Assembly (NCBI GenBank): GCA_020062605.1
Contig: JAGUWA010000404.1
Coordinates: 1 to 16,028 of the forward strand
Direction: 5' to 3'
DNA length: 16,028 nt
DNA from: Parvibaculum sp.
GTDB taxonomy: Bacteria > Pseudomonadota > Alphaproteobacteria > Parvibaculales > Parvibaculaceae
In this document: positions 7,418 to 13,766 of the stretch, one piece after another
Layout: each line of letters starts with the position of its first letter
Numbering within the stretch: the stretch's first letter is position 1
Notes under the pieces: generated by a model
What the model was told of the DNA's origin: nothing
Databases searched by the model: none
What the model saw: the letters and a program-made list of their open reading frames with translations, nothing else
Program-made: the position numbers and the translations under genes

Positions 7418-7435
7418 TGTAGTAAGGTCTCCGAA
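7418..7435 (+). promoter_or_regulatory. Promoter-proximal block shared with the first MFS gene
   Basis: TGTAGTAAGGTCTCCGAA is the counterpart of the block at 4324-4340. It ends 28 nt before the ATG at 7464. Similarity continues patchily to the start codon (AATTG and a purine-rich RBS). It was probably duplicated together with the gene. Confidence 0.5.
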
Positions 7436-7463
7436 CCAAAATTGCCGTGAAGGATTCGGAGGA

Positions 7464-8711
7464 ATGACGACGCCGGCACGCGACCACCGGGCCGACCATC
7501 GCTGGTACATGGCCGGACTGTGGGGTTACTTCCTCGCCGGCGGTATTCAGGGCGTGCTGTTTCCCTGGATCATCGCTTACGTGCTGCATGAAAGCCCCGA
7601 CCGCGTCGGCATTGCGCAGATGTTCTCCATGCTGCCGATGCTGCTGCTCGGATTGTTCGGCGGTGCGGCGGCGGACCGTGCGGAGCTGCGCAAACACCTC
7701 ATGCGCCTGCAAGCGATCGCGATGGTGCCGCCGCTCGCGCTCGCGTTCCTCATCTATAACGGGATACTCTTTTACGAGCTGATGATCCTGTATGTGCTCG
7801 CGCTCTCCTCGCTCGGCGGCTACATCATGCCCGCACGCGACTCCATGCTCTCGCGTGTCGCGATGCACAGCATGGGCGGCAACATCCAGCGCGCCGTGGC
7901 GCTTGCCATGAGTGGACAGTTTCTCGGACAAGTGGGTGGCTACGCGCTCGGCAGCCCTGCCGAATATATCGGCGCCTGGCCGCTGCTCATCCTGCAGAGT
8001 TCGCTGCTCGGTTTCGCCGCCTTCACAACATCGCGCCTCGAGCCAGCGCCTCCTTCGCCACGCGCGGAGAAACGCCGCCATCCCTTCAAGGATGTGAAGG
8101 AAGGCCTCGCCGCGGTGTGGCACGACGAACGCATCCGACCCGTGCTGCTGTTGATGTTCTTCTCGGGCATCCTCTTCATGGGCGTGTTCATGGTTCTCTT
8201 TCCGATCCTCATTCGCGACGTCTATCACGGCAGTTCGCGCGAGATAGGCTTCGTCTTCATGTCCTTCTTCGGCGGCATCGGAATTTCGTCTTTCGTGCTG
8301 TCGCGCTTTCGTCCGATCCACAAGCAGGGCCGCGCCATCATGCTCGCCATGTGCACGGGAGCGGTGGTGATGGTCTTCATTCACTTTGAGCCGCCGATCT
8401 CGGGCGTGTTCCTGCTCGCGCATTGCTGGGGGCTTGCCGCGGGCGTCTCGATGGGCCAGTCGCGTGCGATCGTTCAGGAGCGTGCGTCCGATGCGCTCCG
8501 TGCACGGATGCTTGCGGGTTTCAACCTCGGCACGATGGGCGGCGGGCCGATCGGATCGGTCCTGATCGGTTTCCTGATTGCGTGGATCGGGCCGCTCGAC
8601 GCGGTGCTGGTTCCGAGCGCGCTGATGCTCGTTCTGTGGGTGGCGGTCTTCTTTCTCACGCCGCTCTGGCGGATCGAAGCGCCGAAGCCAAATCAATCCG
8701 CTCACGGATGA
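7464..8711 (+). CDS. MFS transporter, paralogue of the transporter at 4419
   Basis: 415 residues with about 12 membrane segments. Shared landmarks with the first transporter are YVLHESPDRVGIAQM, GGAAADRAELRKH at the loop 2-3 position, IMPARDSMLSRVA, NIQRAVALAM, and GGGPIGSVLIGFLIAWIGPLDAVL near the end. The ATG at 7464 is preceded by GGAGGA immediately adjacent and by AAGGA 9 nt upstream; the latter is the better-spaced RBS. The gene is divergent from the EthA-like monooxygenase. The pairing of two such transporters around one oxygenase suggests a duplicated efflux or uptake unit. Substrate is unknown. Confidence 0.88.
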   Translation: MTTPARDHRADHRWYMAGLWGYFLAGGIQGVLFPWIIAYVLHESPDRVGIAQMFSMLPMLLLGLFGGAAADRAELRKHLMRLQAIAMVPPLALAFLIYNGILFYELMILYVLALSSLGGYIMPARDSMLSRVAMHSMGGNIQRAVALAMSGQFLGQVGGYALGSPAEYIGAWPLLILQSSLLGFAAFTTSRLEPAPPSPRAEKRRHPFKDVKEGLAAVWHDERIRPVLLLMFFSGILFMGVFMVLFPILIRDVYHGSSREIGFVFMSFFGGIGISSFVLSRFRPIHKQGRAIMLAMCTGAVVMVFIHFEPPISGVFLLAHCWGLAAGVSMGQSRAIVQERASDALRARMLAGFNLGTMGGGPIGSVLIGFLIAWIGPLDAVLVPSALMLVLWVAVFFLTPLWRIEAPKPNQSAHG

Positions 8712-8764
8712 CCGGCCTCCCGAAAAACCGGGGATTGTTTATTTCCGGGGATAAAGGGCGCCGA

Positions 8765-8797
8765 CTGTCATCGAAATGTCATCGAAACGTCACATGA
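8765..8797 (+). promoter_or_regulatory. PHO-box-like triple 11-nt repeat
   Basis: Three consecutive 11-nt units start CTGTCAT, ATGTCAT and ACGTCAC. The first two match the classical PhoB box layout (CTGTCAT-N4-CTGTCAT) in 13 of 14 positions. The site lies between convergent genes and no annotated gene follows it on this strand. If active it would drive an unannotated short transcript running toward the enoyl-CoA hydratase 3' end. The first 19 bases are identical to the site at 605-623. Confidence 0.5.
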
Positions 8798-8912
8798 GGT
8801 CTGCGCGCGGCACCATGGCGCCATCCCGCCGCCGCCGCGGAGGCCCGCGAGGAGCGAACGGAAAAATCTTGTTCCCGCCCGCTTATCCCCGAAAGCCGCA
8901 AATCAAACGAAA

Positions 8913-8934
8913 AGGGCGGGGATAACCCCGCCCT
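8913..8934 (-). terminator. Intrinsic terminator of the enoyl-CoA hydratase gene
   Basis: A perfect 9-bp stem AGGGCGGGG / CCCCGCCCT has a 4-nt loop. On the minus strand it is followed by TTTCGTTTG just past the stop codon of the hydratase gene. Confidence 0.75.
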
Positions 8935-8947
8935 CGCGACTTATCCC

Positions 8948-9853
8948 CTATTCGTATTTGCGTTCATCCCACCAGGGGTAGAAGGAGGGCATATCCTTCG
9001 ACACCTTGCAGGGATAGTTCGCGGCGCGCTTCTCGAGGAAGGACATGACGCCTTCCTTGGCATCGGCGCTGGCGCCGCGCGCGTAGATCGCGCGGCTCTC
9101 GATCTTGTGCGCTTCCATCGGATGATCCGCGCCGAGCATGCGCCAGAGCATCTGGCGCGTGAGCGCGACGGACACCTGCGCGGTGTTGTCGACGATCTCG
9201 CGGGCAAGTTCGCGCGCGGCGGGAAGCAGATCGTCCGGCTTGTGGATCGAGCGGACGAGACCGCCCTTCAGCGCCTCCTCCGCGCCAAAGACGCGGCCCG
9301 AATAGGTCCATTCGAGCGCCTGGCTGATGCCGACGACGCGCGGCAGAAAATAGCTCGAGCAGGCTTCCGGCACGATGCCGCGGCGGGCGAAGACGAAACC
9401 GAATTTCGCGTTCTCCGAGGCAAGGCGAATGTCCATCGGGAGCTGCATGGTGACACCAATGCCGACGGCGGGACCGTTGATCGCGCCGATGACGGGCTTC
9501 AGGCTGTCGAAGATGCGCAAGGTGACGCGGCCGCCGCCGTCGCGCACGCTCTCATGGCTCCAGTCGATCTCGCCATTCGCCATGATGGGCGTGTTCGCCT
9601 TTTCCGGACGGTCCTCGCGCGCGGCATAGTCGAATGTCTTCGCACCCGCCGAGAGGTCGGCACCGGCGCAGAAGGCCCGGCCTTCGCCCGTGACGATGAC
9701 GGCGCGGACATCGTCGTCGGCATCCGACCGGTCGAAGGCGTCGATCAGCTCCGACATCATCTGGCCGGTGAAGGCATTGAGCTTGTCCGGGCGATGCAGA
9801 GTGAGGGTGAGGATGTTGTCCGCCACCTCGTATTTTATCGTCTCGTAGGCCAT
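8948..9853 (-). CDS. Enoyl-CoA hydratase/isomerase (crotonase superfamily)
   Basis: 301 residues from ATG 9853, which has GGGAG about 9 nt upstream. The frame extends to a TTG at 9886, but that start lies beyond the RBS. Oxyanion-hole segments FCAGADLS (61-68) and NGPAVGIG (126-133) are present. The two glutamates of classical enoyl-CoA hydratase appear replaced (T135 and F155 by eye alignment). A glutamate at 163 in IVPEACSSYFLPR resembles the single catalytic Glu of delta3,delta2-enoyl-CoA isomerases. It therefore may be an isomerase, or a hydratase-like enzyme of another specificity. It acts on CoA thioesters in the cytoplasm. It is divergent from an acyl-CoA synthetase, which suggests a common acyl-CoA pathway. 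Confidence 0.9.
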   Translation of the reverse strand: MAYETIKYEVADNILTLTLHRPDKLNAFTGQMMSELIDAFDRSDADDDVRAVIVTGEGRAFCAGADLSAGAKTFDYAAREDRPEKANTPIMANGEIDWSHESVRDGGGRVTLRIFDSLKPVIGAINGPAVGIGVTMQLPMDIRLASENAKFGFVFARRGIVPEACSSYFLPRVVGISQALEWTYSGRVFGAEEALKGGLVRSIHKPDDLLPAARELAREIVDNTAQVSVALTRQMLWRMLGADHPMEAHKIESRAIYARGASADAKEGVMSFLEKRAANYPCKVSKDMPSFYPWWDERKYE

Positions 9854-10098
9854 TTCTTTCGCTCCCTGTCTGGTGCCGTTACCCAAATTTCTGTTCTGTG
9901 CAGCCTGCCCGGCAGCGCCGCTGCGTCAACTTCGCCCTTCGCGAAGGAAGTTGACGAGCACGTCATCTTGCTGTGTGTTTGCGCCGGACGGGCCCGGAAT
10001 CTCAAGGGCCCAGATATAACAATGGACGCGTATAAAAGCGAAGTCCGGGGCGGAACAAAAGCTCCGCCTCTCAGTTTCATGCCGGGAGACGACCAGCG
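9854..10098. promoter_or_regulatory. Divergent promoter region with a large palindrome
   Basis: This 245-bp region lies between enoyl-CoA hydratase (minus) and acyl-CoA synthetase (plus). It holds a compound dyad: outer arms CGTCAACTT (9924-9932) and AAGTTGACG (9948-9956) enclose the palindrome CCTTCGCGAAGG (9936-9947). Toward the synthetase, TATAAC (10015-10020) and TATAAA (10031-10036) are possible -10 elements without clear -35 partners, and an inverted repeat GGCGGA/TCCGCC lies at 10049-10068. The palindrome is a candidate operator controlling both genes. Confidence 0.45.
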
Positions 10099-11655
10099 AT
10101 GCATCCTTCATCCCATGTGAGCACCACGCCCGACAAGCCCGCCTACATCATGGCGGCGACGGGCGAAAGCGTCAGCTTCAAGGAGCTCGAAGAGCGCTCC
10201 AACCAGCTCGCGCATCTCTTCCGGGACGCGGGCCTGAAGACGGGCGACGCCATCGCGATCTTCATGGACAACAACGCGCGCTTCTACGAGATCTGCTGGG
10301 CAGCGCAGCGGGCGGGACTTTACTACACCTGCATCTCGTCGCGTCTGACCGCCGGCGAGGTTGCCTACATCATCGAAGATTGCGGCGCGCGCATGCTGTT
10401 CACCTCCGCAGCGGTTTCGGCCACGGCCGAGGAGCTGCTGAAGGACGGCCACATGCCGCAGAAGGTCGAACGCAAGTTCGCGGCGGGCGGCGCCATTGCC
10501 GGCTATGAGAATTTCGAGGAAGCCCGCGCGAAGTTCCCGACGACGCCGATCGCCGACCAGACGGCCGGTACGGACATGCTCTATTCGTCCGGCACGACGG
10601 GACGCCCGAAGGGCGTCCGCCACCCGCTGACGGGCGGCGCCTTCGACGAAGATACGGCGCTCGAAGGCCTCGCGATGCTGCTCTACGGGATGGACGCCAA
10701 CACGGTCTATCTCTCGCCCGCGCCGCTCTATCATGCCGCGCCGCTGCGCTGGTCGATGACGGTGCAGCGCCTCGGCGGCACCGTGATCGTGATGGAGCAT
10801 TTCGACGCGGAAGAATCGCTCCGTCTGATCGAGAAATACAAGGCCACCCACAGCCAGTGGGTGCCGACGATGTTCGTGCGCATGCTGAAGATGCCGGAAG
10901 AGGTGCGCCTGAAATACGACGTGTCGTCGATGAAGGTCGCGATCCATGCCGCCGCGCCCTGCCCCGTGCCCGTGAAGGAGCAGATGATCGCCTGGTGGGG
11001 CCCCGTGATCTACGAATATTACGCAGGGAGCGAAGGCAACGGTTTCACCGCGCTCAATTCCGAGGAATGGCTGGCGCACAAAGGCTCCGTGGGCAAGCCG
11101 CTCAATGCCATCGCGCATATCTGCGACGAGGAAGGCAACGAGCTGCCCGTGGGCGCATCTGGCACGATCTATTTCGAGAGCGACAGCAAGTTCGAATATT
11201 ACAACGACCCGAAAAAGACGCAGGAGTCGCGGCATCCCAAGCACGCCACATGGTCGACGCTCGGCGATATCGGCCGCATGGACGAGGACGGCTATCTCTA
11301 CCTCACCGACCGCAAGGCCTTCATGATCATCTCCGGCGGCGTGAACATCTATCCGCAGGAAGCCGAGAACATTCTCGTCATGCATCCGAGCGTCGCGGAC
11401 GTCGCAGTGATCGGCGTGCCGAACGAGGATTTCGGCGAGGAAGTGAAGGCGGTGGTGCAGCCGATCGACTGGTCGGACGCAGGCCCCGCGCTGGAGGCGG
11501 AGCTGATGGAGTTCTGCAAGCAGCACCTTTCCGCCATCAAGTGCCCGCGCTCGATCGACTTCGAGGAGGAACTGCCGCGCCATCCGACGGGCAAGCTCTA
11601 CAAGCGCCTGATCCGCGACCGCTACTGGGGCAACCGGGACAGCAAGATCGTCTGA
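10099..11655 (+). CDS. Acyl-CoA synthetase (AMP-forming, FadD-like)
   Basis: 518 residues of the ANL superfamily. It activates a carboxylic acid to its CoA thioester via an acyl-adenylate. The ATP P-loop motif LYSSGTTGRPKG is at 161-172 and YYAGSEGNG at 307-315. The ribose-binding Asp is in GDIGRMDEDGYLYLTDR (389-405), the hinge segment ISGGVNIYPQE at 411-421, and the C-terminal catalytic Lys499 in HPTGKLYKR. All core motifs are intact. The ATG at 10099 has GGGAG about 10 nt upstream. The gene is divergent from an enoyl-CoA hydratase/isomerase. A medium- or long-chain, or cyclic, acid substrate is plausible but cannot be fixed from sequence. Confidence 0.94.
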   Translation: MHPSSHVSTTPDKPAYIMAATGESVSFKELEERSNQLAHLFRDAGLKTGDAIAIFMDNNARFYEICWAAQRAGLYYTCISSRLTAGEVAYIIEDCGARMLFTSAAVSATAEELLKDGHMPQKVERKFAAGGAIAGYENFEEARAKFPTTPIADQTAGTDMLYSSGTTGRPKGVRHPLTGGAFDEDTALEGLAMLLYGMDANTVYLSPAPLYHAAPLRWSMTVQRLGGTVIVMEHFDAEESLRLIEKYKATHSQWVPTMFVRMLKMPEEVRLKYDVSSMKVAIHAAAPCPVPVKEQMIAWWGPVIYEYYAGSEGNGFTALNSEEWLAHKGSVGKPLNAIAHICDEEGNELPVGASGTIYFESDSKFEYYNDPKKTQESRHPKHATWSTLGDIGRMDEDGYLYLTDRKAFMIISGGVNIYPQEAENILVMHPSVADVAVIGVPNEDFGEEVKAVVQPIDWSDAGPALEAELMEFCKQHLSAIKCPRSIDFEEELPRHPTGKLYKRLIRDRYWGNRDSKIV

Positions 11656-11706
11656 GGCGGTCCGGCTTATCGATTCCGGGGTTCTGGCGCGGCCCGCGCC
11701 CCCCAC

Positions 11707-11758
11707 CCGGGAAATTCGCGAAGACCGCGAATTTCCCGGCCTCCCCACAAGGGGGAGG
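11707..11758. repeat. Double hairpin repeat after the acyl-CoA synthetase gene
   Basis: A perfect 14-bp stem CCGGGAAATTCGCG / CGCGAATTTCCCGG (11707-11739, 5-nt loop) is followed directly by CCTCCCC-N4-GGGGGAGG (11740-11758). There is no T-run. This kind of GC-rich double hairpin resembles dispersed intergenic elements of alphaproteobacteria and may also help end transcription. Confidence 0.65.
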
Positions 11759-11812
11759 CGAAGATGTGAGTGCCGTCGTTCCAGACGCACCCCGCCCCTC
11801 CGTCCACTCACA

Positions 11813-11829
11813 CAATCTGTGCTAGATTG
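11813..11829. promoter_or_regulatory. Dyad and possible extended -10 before the OmpA-domain gene
   Basis: CAATCT-GTGCT-AGATTG is an inverted repeat 28 nt upstream of the ATG at 11857. TGC-TAGATT (11820-11828) within it resembles an extended -10 element. No clear -35 is seen. Confidence 0.3.
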
Positions 11830-11856
11830 AAGCGATTCACCTGCATGGAGGCTGAG

Positions 11857-12336
11857 ATGGGCATGACGATGCGCGGGCTGGCGATGGCCGGGATTTTGGC
11901 TCTGGGGGCACTTGCCTTTGGCGGCATGGCCGTGGCGCAGACATCCGAGATGCACACGCAGGGGCACCAGTGCCGCAATCTCGGCAAGTCGAACAAGGCC
12001 TTCGACAAGAATTACTATGTGTATTTCGACACGAATTCGAGCCGCATAGACCCGAAATACCAGAAGGAATTCGAGCGCATCTACAAGTTCGCCAAGGGGC
12101 AGAACGCCCAGCAGATCTGCCTCTTCGGAAAATCCAGCAAGACGGGGAACCCCGCCGCGAATGCCGAACTCTCGCGCAAGCGCGCGCGCAATGTCGCCGA
12201 TGCCTTCACGGCGCTGGGCTGGCCCGCTTCCAAAATCGCGATCAGCGCGGAGGGCGAAGCCTGGGGCTGGCTCGAGGAAACGCTGACCTGGGATGCGCAA
12301 GAGGACCGGCGGGTCCGCATCCGGCTTTCGCGCTGA
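11857..12336 (+). CDS. Secreted small OmpA-domain protein
   Basis: 159 residues. The ATG at 11857 has GGAGG at 11847-11851 with 5-nt spacing, which decides it over the upstream in-frame ATG at 11845. Residues 1-27 are a signal peptide (basic start, then GILALGALAFGGMAVA, with probable cleavage after AVA before Gln). There is no lipobox Cys. The rest is an OmpA-C-like domain: YYVYFDTNSSRID, then NAELSRKRARNVADAFTALG (the helix that normally contacts peptidoglycan), and EDRRVRIRLS at the end. Such domains bind peptidoglycan in the periplasm. The protein has no beta-barrel and two cysteines in the mature part. Its exact role is unknown. Confidence 0.85.
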   Translation: MGMTMRGLAMAGILALGALAFGGMAVAQTSEMHTQGHQCRNLGKSNKAFDKNYYVYFDTNSSRIDPKYQKEFERIYKFAKGQNAQQICLFGKSSKTGNPAANAELSRKRARNVADAFTALGWPASKIAISAEGEAWGWLEETLTWDAQEDRRVRIRLSR

Positions 12337-12342
12337 GGCCGG

Positions 12343-12442
12343 GCATTTTATCCGAAAACCGGTTTCCACTTTCCGGAAGGCGCTTAATCGGGTTGGAGCG
12401 CATTTTATCCGAAAACCGGTTTCCACTTTCCGGAATGCGCTC
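12343..12442. repeat. Tandem pair of a 36-bp alphaproteobacterial intergenic repeat
   Basis: A 36-bp unit beginning GCATTTTATCCGAAAACCGG is present at 12343-12378 and identically at 12400-12435. The second copy is flanked by the inverted repeat GAGCGCAT (12396-12403) and ATGCGCTC (12435-12442). The unit is itself quasi-palindromic (GAAAACCGGTTTC and TTCCGGAA). Similar sequences are familiar as dispersed intergenic elements in Hyphomicrobiales. The 170-bp gap 12337-12506 holds nothing else that I can identify. Confidence 0.85.
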
Positions 12443-12506
12443 TAACTTGCGCAACGAACGAGGCTCCCAAGGGGCCGAACGGACAACCACCCAACGGGAG
12501 AACCAG

Positions 12507-12959
12507 ATGCGCGTTTTCGATACGGTCGCCGACTACGTCGCCGAAAAAGGCAATGAAATCGGCGTCAGCGAGTGGGTCACGCTCGACCAGGACCGCGTGA
12601 ACCTTTTCGCGGACGCGACGGGCGACCACCAGTGGATCCATATCGATCCGGAGCGCACGAAGAAGGAACTGGGTATGGGCACCATCGCCCATGGCTACCT
12701 GACGCTTTCCCTGCTGCCCTATCTCATGGGCAAGATCAGCACCGTGAAGAGTGCCACGCGCGGCATCAATTACGGCTCGAACCAGGTGCGCTTCACCAAC
12801 ATGGTTCCCGTGGGCAGCCGCGTGCGCTGCCGCGTGAAGCTGAAGGATGCGACGCCCAAGGCCGGCGGCACGCAGATCATCAACGAAGTGACGATGGAGA
12901 TCGAAGGCCAGGAGCGGCCCGCCATGGTCGCCGAGACGATCAGCCTGATTTTCGAATAA
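12507..12959 (+). CDS. MaoC-like (R)-specific enoyl-CoA hydratase family protein
   Basis: 150 residues with a hot-dog fold. The hydratase-2 motif is ADATGDHQWIHID (35-47), with Asp40 and His45 spaced five residues apart as in the catalytic pair of (R)-hydratases. GTIAHGYLTLSLL (58-70) follows as in the family, and INYGSNQVRFTNMVPVGSRV is the usual C-terminal half. The enzyme would hydrate trans-2-enoyl-CoA to (R)-3-hydroxyacyl-CoA. The ATG at 12507 has GGGAG at 12496-12500 with 6-nt spacing. It probably works in fatty-acid or polyhydroxyalkanoate metabolism, in line with the acyl-CoA synthetase upstream. Confidence 0.92.
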   Translation: MRVFDTVADYVAEKGNEIGVSEWVTLDQDRVNLFADATGDHQWIHIDPERTKKELGMGTIAHGYLTLSLLPYLMGKISTVKSATRGINYGSNQVRFTNMVPVGSRVRCRVKLKDATPKAGGTQIINEVTMEIEGQERPAMVAETISLIFE

Positions 12960-12971
12960 GGCGGATTTCGA

Positions 12972-12999
12972 GGGCGGGGGATGCTCGTTTCCCCCGCCC
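12972..12999 (+). terminator. Hairpin after the MaoC-like gene
   Basis: A perfect 10-bp stem GGGCGGGGGA / TCCCCCGCCC with an 8-nt loop lies just past the stop codon. There is no T-run, so termination strength is uncertain. Confidence 0.55.
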
Positions 13000-13000
13000 C

Positions 13001-13073
13001 AAACGGCCCGCCATTGTCCGTCCTTGCGGGCAAGCTGCAGATCGGGCCGTTTGACCCTCCCCGAGGGGAGGGT
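13001..13073. repeat. Nested inverted repeats between the maoC-like gene and msrB
   Basis: AAACGGCCCG (13001-13010) pairs with CGGGCCGTTT (13043-13052). Next comes ACCCTCCCC-GA-GGGGAGGGT (13054-13073). With the terminator hairpin this makes three consecutive strong stems, resembling a small dispersed intergenic palindrome. Confidence 0.55.
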
Positions 13074-13088
13074 GGGAAGAGAGGCCGG

Positions 13089-13119
13089 TTGCCCGGCCAC
13101 GTCATGCAGCCCATATAGT
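13089..13119 (+). promoter_or_regulatory. Possible promoter of msrB
   Basis: TTGCCC (13089-13094) and TATAGT (13114-13119) are separated by 19 nt and end 36 nt before the ATG. The spacing is slightly long, so this is only a candidate. Confidence 0.3.
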
Positions 13120-13155
13120 TACGCAGACAGACATTCCCCTTACGGGAGACATCTC

Positions 13156-13569
13156 ATGGCCGATACGAAGCCCGACAAGGCGGATGATGAGTGGCGGCAG
13201 AAGCTGACGCCCGAGCAATATGCGGTCACGCGCTGTTCGGCGACCGAGCGCCCGTTTACCGGCCCCTGGCTCGACGAGAAGCGCGACGGCACGTTCGTCT
13301 GCGTCTGCTGCGGCTCCGACCTTTTCCGTTCCGACACGAAATATGAAAGCGGTTCGGGCTGGCCGAGCTTCTTCGATGCGATCGAGCCCGGCGCCATCGC
13401 CACGAAGGAAGATGTCAGCCACGGCATGCGGCGTATCGAAATCCTCTGCGCCAAATGCGACGCGCATCTCGGGCATGTATTTCCGGATGGACCGCAGCCG
13501 ACGGGCCTGCGCTACTGCACCAACGGGCATGCGCTGGATTTCAGGCCGGACGACACGCCGGAGGGGTGA
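13156..13569 (+). CDS. msrB: Peptide methionine-(R)-S-oxide reductase MsrB
   Basis: 137 residues. It reduces methionine-R-sulfoxide in proteins. Zinc-binding pairs Cys49/Cys52 (FVCVCCGSD) and Cys98/Cys101 (CAKC), substrate-site GSGWPSF (66-72), His107 (LGHVF) and catalytic Cys121 (RYCTN) are all present. Cys27 in the N-terminal TRCSATERPFTG might serve as resolving cysteine; this is a guess. GH follows RYCTN where many family members have NS plus a small residue. The ATG at 13156 has GGGAG at 13144-13148 with 7-nt spacing. There is no signal peptide, so it is cytoplasmic. Confidence 0.96.
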   Translation: MADTKPDKADDEWRQKLTPEQYAVTRCSATERPFTGPWLDEKRDGTFVCVCCGSDLFRSDTKYESGSGWPSFFDAIEPGAIATKEDVSHGMRRIEILCAKCDAHLGHVFPDGPQPTGLRYCTNGHALDFRPDDTPEG

Positions 13570-13618
13570 CGGTTTCGAGTGCCACTTCCGGTTCGAAAGC
13601 TCCTTACTGCCCCATCTT

Positions 13619-13712
13619 CGTCATTGCGAGGAGCGAAGCGACGAAGCAATCCATGGGCCGAAACCTCGGTGCTTGCCGCTCCTGGATTGCTTCGCTTGCG
13701 CTCGCAATGACG
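13619..13712. repeat. 94-bp imperfect inverted-repeat element (MITE/REP-like)
   Basis: The left arm 13619-13653 (starting CGTCATTGCGAGGAGCGAAG, ending GAAGCAATCCA) pairs with the right arm 13683-13712 (starting TGGATTGCTTCGC, ending CTCGCAATGACG) around a 29-nt centre. The outer 12 and inner 11 bases pair perfectly. Elements with these ends are common between genes in several alphaproteobacteria. It fills the gap between msrB and the oligopeptidase gene (13570-13766). Confidence 0.85.
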
Positions 13713-13766
13713 GGATTATTTGATTTACCTTTGCCCTACTCCAATCCAACCGAGTGCCTATCCCGC

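Larger units (their letters stand above)
8747..8948. repeat. Four copies of the octamer GGGGATAA in a convergent intergenic region
   Basis: GGGGATAA occurs at 8747-8754 and 8918-8925, and its complement TTATCCCC at 8883-8890 and 8941-8948. Orientations alternate, so in an RNA the copies could pair with one another in mutually exclusive ways. One copy lies in the terminator hairpin at 8913-8934. The remainder of the 236-bp region 8712-8947 holds a PHO-box-like site and no convincing gene. One unsupported frame (8794-8925, 43 residues, Arg-rich, no RBS) was seen. Confidence 0.5.

Noticed and set aside
7257..8705. Long minus-strand open frame opposite the second MFS gene
   Set aside because: Highly charged composition complementary to a membrane protein, a hallmark of antisense shadows.
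8794..8925. 43-residue Arg-rich ORF as a real gene
   Set aside because: No Shine-Dalgarno, its start overlaps the PHO-like repeat and its stop lies within the terminator hairpin. Kept only as a possibility in the findings.
8883..8948. DnaA boxes from TTATCC sequences
   Set aside because: They read TTATCCCC rather than TTATCCACA, and there is no origin-associated gene or AT-rich unwinding region.
10108..12426. Very long open frame on the minus strand (over 700 codons)
   Set aside because: It lies antisense to the acyl-CoA synthetase and OmpA-domain genes, which have intact motifs. It is rich in Arg, His and Ala as expected of a shadow frame in high-GC DNA, and it crosses repeat elements.
13619..13712. 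CRISPR repeat or insertion sequence
   Set aside because: One inverted pair without spacers, no transposase gene and no target duplication that can be made out.
13455..13766. N-terminal extension of oligopeptidase B upstream of ATG 13767
   Set aside because: The extension would translate the msrB 3' end out of frame and the inverted-repeat element. The conserved protein starts at 13767.
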